From Mangrovibacter yixingensis (GTDB lineage Bacteria > Pseudomonadota > Gammaproteobacteria > Enterobacterales > Enterobacteriaceae), in the NCBI RefSeq assembly GCF_020523985.1, contig NZ_JAIVKM010000001.1:248001-312000 (forward strand): DNA of 64,000 nucleotides, read 5' to 3'. Numbering within the stretch: the stretch's first letter is position 1; each line of letters opens with the position of its first letter. A program made the position numbers and the translations under genes. Positions 58,149 to 64,000 of the stretch are shown in pieces. Under the pieces are notes generated by a model that saw only the letters and a list, made by a program, of their open reading frames with translations, did no database searches and had not been told where the DNA came from.

Positions 58149-58478
58149 TTAGTCCAGCATCATGTTGTGGTTAAGGTTCCACATAATCCAAATCGAGCCC
58201 ACCACCAGAATGGCGATAATCAGCACGGTAAAGACAAAGGCAACCAGGTTCCAGCGCTCTTCTGAAGATGTGTTCATATGCAGGAAGCACATCAGATGAA
58301 CCAGTAACTGCACCACTGCGGTAACAATGACCACACCTATCAGCGCGCCATGAGAAGCCGCACCAGTCATCACCATCCAGAAGGGGATAACGGTCAGGAT
58401 AACGGACAGAATAAACCCAGTCAGGTAGGTTTTTACGCTGCCGTGATGAGCGCCGCTGTTATCAGTTGAATGACTCAT
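58149..58478 (-). CDS. cyoD: Cytochrome bo3 ubiquinol oxidase subunit IV
   Basis: The 109-residue protein equals the E. coli CyoD length and has three membrane helices ([43 protein letters not shown], and [20 protein letters not shown]). ATG 58478 overlaps the cyoC TAA by one base (TAATG), indicating coupling. An upstream extension to 58559 lies inside cyoC. Confidence 0.97.
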   Translation of the reverse strand: MSHSTDNSGAHHGSVKTYLTGFILSVILTVIPFWMVMTGAASHGALIGVVIVTAVVQLLVHLMCFLHMNTSSEERWNLVAFVFTVLIIAILVVGSIWIMWNLNHNMMLD

Positions 58479-59086
58479 TACATTGCCCCCATCAGATAAA
58501 CAACCGAGAACACACAAATCCACACGATATCCAGGAAGTGCCAGAATAAGCTCAGGCACATGATACGTGCACGGTTAGCACTGGTCAGCCCACGACGAGA
58601 AATGTGGAACATCATGACCGCCATCCAGATAAGGCCAGAGGTCACGTGCAGGCCGTGGGTGGCCACCAACGTGAAGAATGCTGATAAGAAACCACTGCGT
58701 TGCGGGCCAAAGCCTTCGGCAATCAGGTGATGGAACTCATAGAGCTCCATCCCGATAAAGCCGGCACCGAACAGGAAGGTCAGGGCAAGCCAGGACATAA
58801 CCTGGCTCTTGTTACCTTTGTTCATGGCGATGACAGCAAAGCCATAAGTAATCGAGCTGAACAACAGCAGGAAAGTTTCAACCAGCACAAACGGCAGTTC
58901 GAAAATGTCTTTCCCGGACGGGCCGCCTGCAGTGTTGTTCACCAGAACTGCGTAGGTGGCAAACAAGCACGAGAACAGAATGCAGTCGCTCATCAGGTAG
59001 ATCCAGAAACCGAAAACTTTATTCGGCCCTGCATCGTGGTGCCCATGGTCATGGGCTTTTGAGTGAGTCAGAGTATCAGTTGACAT
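58478..59086 (-). CDS. cyoC: Cytochrome bo3 ubiquinol oxidase subunit III
   Basis: The 202-residue, five-helix protein (E. coli 204) starts after a His-rich segment ([13 protein letters not shown]) and has [24 protein letters not shown] and [18 protein letters not shown]. It overlaps cyoB by 11 nt at its start and cyoD by one base at its end. Confidence 0.97.
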   Translation of the reverse strand: MSTDTLTHSKAHDHGHHDAGPNKVFGFWIYLMSDCILFSCLFATYAVLVNNTAGGPSGKDIFELPFVLVETFLLLFSSITYGFAVIAMNKGNKSQVMSWLALTFLFGAGFIGMELYEFHHLIAEGFGPQRSGFLSAFFTLVATHGLHVTSGLIWMAVMMFHISRRGLTSANRARIMCLSLFWHFLDIVWICVFSVVYLMGAM

Positions 59087-61067
59087 TTTTCAGCCCTGCT
59101 TTGTTGATTTCTTCGAAATGCTGGCTTTCCAGTTTTTCGATCTCGGCAACCGGCACGTAGTAATCCACGTCTTCGTCGAAGCTCTTCGCAATCCAGGTGA
59201 CAATCATGCCCGCAAAGCCAACAATTGCCAGCCACCAGATGTGCCAGATCATGGCAAAACCAAACACGGTTGCAAATGCTGCGATAACAACACCCGCTCC
59301 GCTGTTTTTCGGCATATGAATTTCTTCATAATGCGCAGGTTTTTTGTATGCTTCGCCTTTCTCTTTCAGTTCCCAGAACGCATCACGTTCATGAACGTGC
59401 GGTACCTGAGCAAAGTTATAGAACGGAGCCGGAGAAGAAGTTGACCATTCCAGTGTACGACCACCCCACGGGTCACCCGTCAGATCGCGGTTTTGCTCAC
59501 GGTCACGGATAGAAACGTAGAATTGAGTCAGCTGGCACAGAATACCCAGAGCAATCAGTGCCGCACCGCCAGCCGCTACCATCAGTAACGGATGGAATGC
59601 CGGGTCGATGTGCTGGCTCAGACGACGAGTCATCCCCATGAAGCCCAGCGCGTACAGCGGCATAAAGGCAACAAAGAAGCCGATAATCCAGAACCAGAAA
59701 GCGCGTTTGCCCCATTTCTCATTCAGGGTAAAACCAAAGGCTTTTGGCCACCAGTAAGTCAGGCCAGCGAAGCACCCAAATACCACACCACCGATAATAA
59801 CGTTATGGAAGTGGGCTATCAGGAACAGGCTGTTATGCAGTACGAAGTCAGCGCCAGGCACTGCCAGCAGCACCCCGGTCATACCACCAACAGAGAAGGT
59901 GACAATAAAACCAACGGTCCACAGCATTGCGGAGTTAAAGGTGATACGGCCCTGGTACATGGTGAACAACCAGTTGAAGATCTTAACCCCGGTAGGGATT
60001 GCGATAATCATCGTGGTGATACCAAAGAAGGCGTTCACGTTCGCACCGCTGCCCATGGTAAAGAAGTGGTGCAGCCAGACTATAAAGGAAAGCAGTGTGA
60101 TACACACGGTCGCCCACACCATGGAGGTGTAACCGAACATGCGTTTCTTCGCAAAGGTGGCGGTCACTTCGGAGAAGACCCCGAATACCGGCAGCACCAG
60201 AATATATACTTCCGGGTGGCCCCATGCCCAAATCAGGTTGACGTACATCATCATGTTGCCGCCCATATCATTGGTAAAGAAATGGGTGCCCAGATAACGA
60301 TCCAGCGTCAGCAGTGCGATAGTCGCAGTCAGAATTGGGAAGGAAATGACAATCAGTACGTTGGTGCACAAAGATGCCCAGGTAAAGATAGGCATTTTGA
60401 ACATATCCATGCCCGGTGCGCGCATCTTCAGGATTGTCACGAAGAAGTTAATCCCGGTTAGTGTGGTACCGATACCGGAGAGCTGTAAGCTCCATATCCA
60501 GTAATCGACCCCAACCCCAGGGCTATACTCGCTTCCTGATAGTGGCGGATAAGCCAACCAGCCAGTTTGTGCAAACTCACCCACGCCCAGTGACAGGTTA
60601 ACCAGCACCACACCAACAACAGTGAACCAGAAGCTCAGGTTGTTAAGGAATGGGAAGGCTACGTCACGAGCGCCGATTTGCAATGGCACAACCAGGTTCA
60701 TCAGACCGACAACAAACGGCATCGCCACGAAGAAGATCATAATTACACCGTGAGCGGTGAAAATCTGATCGTAGTGGTGAGGCGGCAGGAAGCCAGCTTC
60801 GCCTGCGGAGGCAAGTGCCTGTTGGCTACGCATCATGATGGCATCAGCAAAGCCACGCAACAGCATGACAATTGCCAGAATGACGTACATAACGCCCAGT
60901 TTTTTGTGGTCGACCGAGGTGAACCACTCTTTCCACAAATAGGTCCACTTACCGAAGTAAGTGATGGCGGCGACTATCGCCAAACCACCGATAATAATGG
61001 CTGCGACCGTAACCACGATAATGGGTTCATGGTAGGGGATTGCATCCAGTGAAAGTTTTCCGAACAT
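59076..61067 (-). CDS. cyoB: Cytochrome bo3 ubiquinol oxidase subunit I
   Basis: The 663-residue protein is the catalytic heme-copper oxidase subunit and is the E. coli length. It has [16 protein letters not shown] (heme ligand His), the copper-binding [26 protein letters not shown], and HFHNVIIGG for heme ligands. It oxidises ubiquinol, reduces oxygen to water and pumps protons. Fifteen membrane helices are expected. It is 5 nt after cyoA. Confidence 0.98.
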   Translation of the reverse strand: MFGKLSLDAIPYHEPIIVVTVAAIIIGGLAIVAAITYFGKWTYLWKEWFTSVDHKKLGVMYVILAIVMLLRGFADAIMMRSQQALASAGEAGFLPPHHYDQIFTAHGVIMIFFVAMPFVVGLMNLVVPLQIGARDVAFPFLNNLSFWFTVVGVVLVNLSLGVGEFAQTGWLAYPPLSGSEYSPGVGVDYWIWSLQLSGIGTTLTGINFFVTILKMRAPGMDMFKMPIFTWASLCTNVLIVISFPILTATIALLTLDRYLGTHFFTNDMGGNMMMYVNLIWAWGHPEVYILVLPVFGVFSEVTATFAKKRMFGYTSMVWATVCITLLSFIVWLHHFFTMGSGANVNAFFGITTMIIAIPTGVKIFNWLFTMYQGRITFNSAMLWTVGFIVTFSVGGMTGVLLAVPGADFVLHNSLFLIAHFHNVIIGGVVFGCFAGLTYWWPKAFGFTLNEKWGKRAFWFWIIGFFVAFMPLYALGFMGMTRRLSQHIDPAFHPLLMVAAGGAALIALGILCQLTQFYVSIRDREQNRDLTGDPWGGRTLEWSTSSPAPFYNFAQVPHVHERDAFWELKEKGEAYKKPAHYEEIHMPKNSGAGVVIAAFATVFGFAMIWHIWWLAIVGFAGMIVTWIAKSFDEDVDYYVPVAEIEKLESQHFEEINKAGLKNVN

Positions 61068-61072
61068 CGTAT

Positions 61073-62029
61073 TTATTCCTCGGCGCCCTTGTGAGAGGTT
61101 TCCGTGTCGCCCATGTCCATGCCCTGCATGCCTTCATGATGCATTACTGCACCTTCAGCTTGCGTCATGTGCTCACCGTGGGACATGTACTGATTAACCA
61201 CATCGGCGAACAGATTAGGTTTCACGCTGGAGAAGTACTCGACACTGTTGTATTCGCTGGGTTGTGCCAGCTTTTTGTACGTTGCCATGTCATCCATTGT
61301 CAGCGATGACTGTTTAACTTTGGCAACCCACTGGTCGAAACCGGTTTCGTCAGGCGTCGCAATCGCTTTAAACTTCATCCCAGAGAATCCCTTACCGCTG
61401 TAGCTGGAAGAGATACCATCGTAAGTACCGGGTTCATTTGCGATCAGGTTCAGTTTGGTTTGCATGCCTGGCATGGTGTACAACTGGCTGCCCAAACGTG
61501 GAATAAAGAACGAGTTCATCACATCTTCAGAGGTAAGCTTGAATTCAACAGGGCGATGTGCCGGGAAGGCAATCTCGTTGACTGTCGCAATACCTTGTTC
61601 CGGATAGATGAAGAACCATTTCCAGTTCATTGAGACAACTTCAATTTTCAGCGGTTTTTGATCGCTGGCAATTGGGCGGCTTGGCTCAAGTGAATGGGTG
61701 GTTTTCCAGGTCAGTACGGCAAGGAAAAGGATGATAAGAATGGGGATAGTCCAAACGACTGCCTCAATCTTATTTGAGTGTGCCCAGTTGGGCGAGTACT
61801 TAGCATCCTTGTTCGATGCCCGGTATTTCCAGGCAAAGCCAATTGCCATTGCGATGGCCGGAATAACAACAATCAACATCAGCCCCAGGGCTGTCAGTAT
61901 CAATGAACGTTGTTCCAGGCCAATCTGTCCTTTAGGGTTGAGAAGTGCCGAGTCACATCCACTGAGTAATACAGTGGCTGTAACTAATGACAGCATTCCC
62001 AGACTTTTATTGTATTTCCTGAGTCTCAT
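61073..62029 (-). CDS. cyoA: Cytochrome bo3 ubiquinol oxidase subunit II
   Basis: The 318-residue lipoprotein (E. coli 315) has a lipobox ([11 protein letters not shown]), two membrane helices ([43 protein letters not shown]) and a periplasmic cupredoxin domain ([21 protein letters not shown]) without copper ligands. The C-terminus is rich in His, Met and Glu. First gene of the operon. Confidence 0.97.
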   Translation of the reverse strand: MRLRKYNKSLGMLSLVTATVLLSGCDSALLNPKGQIGLEQRSLILTALGLMLIVVIPAIAMAIGFAWKYRASNKDAKYSPNWAHSNKIEAVVWTIPILIILFLAVLTWKTTHSLEPSRPIASDQKPLKIEVVSMNWKWFFIYPEQGIATVNEIAFPAHRPVEFKLTSEDVMNSFFIPRLGSQLYTMPGMQTKLNLIANEPGTYDGISSSYSGKGFSGMKFKAIATPDETGFDQWVAKVKQSSLTMDDMATYKKLAQPSEYNSVEYFSSVKPNLFADVVNQYMSHGEHMTQAEGAVMHHEGMQGMDMGDTETSHKGAEE

Positions 62030-62525
62030 TTAACGACCTCAATTCCACGGGATCTGGTGGCGCTTAAAGTGTGCTGGCATTTTACGGGATGGTTACATTA
62101 CTGTAAACATGATTGGTTTGGTGTCAGTAAGGTGTTACCGGGTTCTGCTGTTCATGTCACATATGTTGCTAAGTGTGACAAGGCCAGTAAAAGGCGGCTA
62201 AATGGCACCTGTTATAACCTAAACAGATCATGCGCCTGTTGCTGTAAGGGTAAATGGTATAACCAATTTAAAAAATAAACAACTGATTAACATCCATAAG
62301 ACAAATTATAGACATTAAGAAAGCTTAATATTAAAGAAAAGATAGCTAAATCGTTAAACTGTAAATATGAAAAGCGTAGAGCATTAATTTATTTCTGTCG
62401 ATTCAGCACAAATTAACAATATAGTTTTGTGGAAGGCTGATGCAAAAATAAACATATTTGTTACAGCACGTAATTATATGCTGAAATAATACCAGCCAGT
62501 TAATCATTAGAATTGATATTGAGTA
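62030..62525. other. cyoA promoter region / cyoA-ampG gap
   Basis: 496 nt, very AT-rich between 62270 and 62520, with no gene I can support. It must contain the cyo promoter (on the minus strand). In E. coli this region binds ArcA and Fnr; I cannot mark convincing sites by eye here. Confidence 0.5.
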
Positions 62526-64000
62526 TTAAATAAGGCTTGATTTACGCAATGCCAACATATCCAGAAGGGCTCCGCCCAACAACCCGGCAACCATCAATAT
62601 TGCTCCCCATTCGGACAGATGCGCAGCAGGTAAAAATGCCAGGTAACCATAAGCCTGCATCCCCAGTAAACCCAACCCGGTAAGCAACATCACACAACCC
62701 AGCAACAGCGCTTTAAGTGCGATGGCATACGCCACGGGGAAAAACTCGCGGGGGAGAAACTGTTCTGTCTGTTGAGTATGTTCCAGTGTTTTCTTACACA
62801 CTAACAACAGTGCAATGCCGGGTAAGGCTGCGAAAATAGAGAACAGATAGAATGTCGGCCAACTGTACAATTCAACAAACCATCCCGCCAGTGGCCCGAC
62901 ATACACACGGCCAACAGCCGAGAGTGCAGAGAGCAGTGCAAACTGAGTGGCTGAGAAAGACTTGTTACACAAGGTCATTAGCAGTGCAACAAAAGCGGAG
63001 GTACCCATACCGCCACATAAGTTTTCAAAAAAGACTGCAGCACCCATGGTATAGATGTGCTTGTCTGTGACAGAAAGCAACCAGTAACCCGCGTTGGATG
63101 CCCCTTGCAGGATGCCGAAAATTAACAACGCACGGAATAATGTTAATCTCTGCATCAGTACTCCGCCCAGCAAAGCACCAACGATGGTTGCAAACAAGCC
63201 AAGGGTTTTATTTACCAGGCCAACATCACCGGCATCAAACCCAACGCCACGAATCAAAAAAGTGGTTGTCAGGCTCATGGCAAAAGCATCGCCCAGCTTG
63301 TAGAGCACAATTAACAGCAAAATAAGCCATGCGTTATTACGGCCAAAAAAATCTTTCAGTGGGAGCAAAACGGCCTGCTCAAGCGAGCGGGGAACAGGGA
63401 TAGTATCTTTAGGCTCTGGTGCCAGCAGCGTGGCGATAATGCAGGGAACCAGGATGGCCGCCATCAACCAATACATAGCATGCCAACCCAGCCATTTGTC
63501 TGCCAGCCATAAAGCCAGCCCACCCGATACCAACATCGCCAGGCGGTAGCCTAATACACTGATTGCCGCACCTGTGCCACGCTCATCTGCCGGAAGTACA
63601 TCAGTTTTCCAGGCATCAAACACGATGTCTTGCGATGCAGAGCAGAAAGCAATTAAGACCGCCAGCGCAGCCATCCAGCGTAGTTGGCTGCCCGGGTCAA
63701 GAAACCCCATTGCGGCGATTCCAAGAGCCAGAAAAATTTGTGTGATAACCAGCCAGCCACGCCTGCGCCCTAAAAACGGTGGAGTATAACGGTCCATAAC
63801 GGGTGACCAGAGAAACTTAAATACATAAGCCTGGCCAACAAGAGAGAAAAAACCGATAGTTTTGAGATCAATACCTTCAACCGTCATCCAGGCTTGAAGC
63901 GTGCCTGAGGTGAGTGCGAGTGGCAGTCCTGAAGCAAACCCCAGAATCAGCAAGATAGCAGAACGGGGCTGTTGAAATATCCGTAAATATTGCGTGGGCA
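62526..64000 (-). CDS. ampG: Muropeptide permease AmpG, first base of start codon outside window
   Basis: The minus-strand frame gives a 12-14-helix MFS permease matching E. coli AmpG along its length: QYLRIFQQPRSAILLILGFASG, CSASQDIVFDAWKTDVLPADERG, LYKLGDAFAMSLTTTFLIRGVGFDAG and CGGMGTSAFVALLMTLCNKSFSATQFALL. The last two bases of the window read TG before CCC ACG CAA, so the ATG almost surely starts at 64001; this would make 491 residues, the E. coli length. AmpG imports anhydromuropeptides for cell-wall recycling and AmpC induction. Confidence 0.96.
   Translation of the reverse strand, partial: PTQYLRIFQQPRSAILLILGFASGLPLALTSGTLQAWMTVEGIDLKTIGFFSLVGQAYVFKFLWSPVMDRYTPPFLGRRRGWLVITQIFLALGIAAMGFLDPGSQLRWMAALAVLIAFCSASQDIVFDAWKTDVLPADERGTGAAISVLGYRLAMLVSGGLALWLADKWLGWHAMYWLMAAILVPCIIATLLAPEPKDTIPVPRSLEQAVLLPLKDFFGRNNAWLILLLIVLYKLGDAFAMSLTTTFLIRGVGFDAGDVGLVNKTLGLFATIVGALLGGVLMQRLTLFRALLIFGILQGASNAGYWLLSVTDKHIYTMGAAVFFENLCGGMGTSAFVALLMTLCNKSFSATQFALLSALSAVGRVYVGPLAGWFVELYSWPTFYLFSIFAALPGIALLLVCKKTLEHTQQTEQFLPREFFPVAYAIALKALLLGCVMLLTGLGLLGMQAYGYLAFLPAAHLSEWGAILMVAGLLGGALLDMLALRKSSLI

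Noticed and set aside
59592-60461. 289-codon plus-strand frame opposite cyoB
   Set aside because: Antisense shadow of a highly conserved gene; composition (His, Gln, Asn rich) is typical of such shadows.
1-64000. CRISPR array, tRNA/rRNA genes, transposons, prophage or attachment sites
   Set aside because: No repeat-spacer pattern, no tRNA cloverleaf, no transposase or integrase coding sequence was seen on reading through.

Overview
The window is a stretch of chromosome from an enteric gammaproteobacterium (Enterobacterales, most likely Enterobacteriaceae). From about 22 kb to the right end the genes follow the Escherichia coli 8-10 minute order: hemB, ampH, sbmA, yaiY, yaiZ, ddlA, iraP, phoA, proC, aroL, aroM, ppnP, rdgC, mak, sbcC, sbcD, phoB, phoR, brnQ, proY, malZ, then yajL, panE, yajQ, yajR, cyoEDCBA and ampG. 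Divergence from E. coli proteins and the lineage-specific insertions argue against E. coli itself. I cannot name the genus.

Layout. 0-5.2 kb: Fur-controlled heme uptake and breakdown genes (hmuS, a TonB heme receptor, hutX, hutW), all on the minus strand. 5.5-9.1 kb: ymjA, a LysR regulator divergent from an aldehyde dehydrogenase, and an Hsp31/DJ-1-like protein. 9.2-11.7 kb: S-methylmethionine salvage (mmuP, mmuM) behind a MetJ box. 11.7-15.4 kb: an Amadori-product operon (solute-binding protein, SIS-domain deglycase, PfkB kinase) divergent from a GntR regulator. 15.3-19.7 kb: a DedA protein, an unrecognised protein that looks like a degenerate FtsZ fold, an orphan iron-complex binding protein and a two-domain acyltransferase resembling OlsF ornithine-lipid synthases. 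19.8-22.3 kb: DUF2946 and PepSY membrane proteins and a small Cys-pair protein. 22.3-49.6 kb: the E. coli-like block. 49.6-53.4 kb: LysR plus a VOC protein, a medium-chain reductase and an Old Yellow Enzyme. 53.4-64 kb: yajL to ampG.

Three things stand out. First, phoA is a pseudogene: its first 40 or so codons are joined out of frame to its last 86 or so codons, removing about 1 kb, while its PHO box and the phoB-phoR regulators remain intact. Second, the protein at 16079-16843 lines up by eye with the second half of FtsZ but has lost the GTP-binding loop. Third, the essential block that lies between malZ and yajL in E. coli (queA, tgt, secDF, ribE, nusB, dxs and others) is absent and a probable electrophile-detoxification operon stands there instead, which implies a rearrangement.

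I saw no rRNA, tRNA, CRISPR array, transposase or prophage gene. Both end genes run off the window: hmuS lacks its C-terminal part, and ampG lacks only the first base of its presumed start codon.
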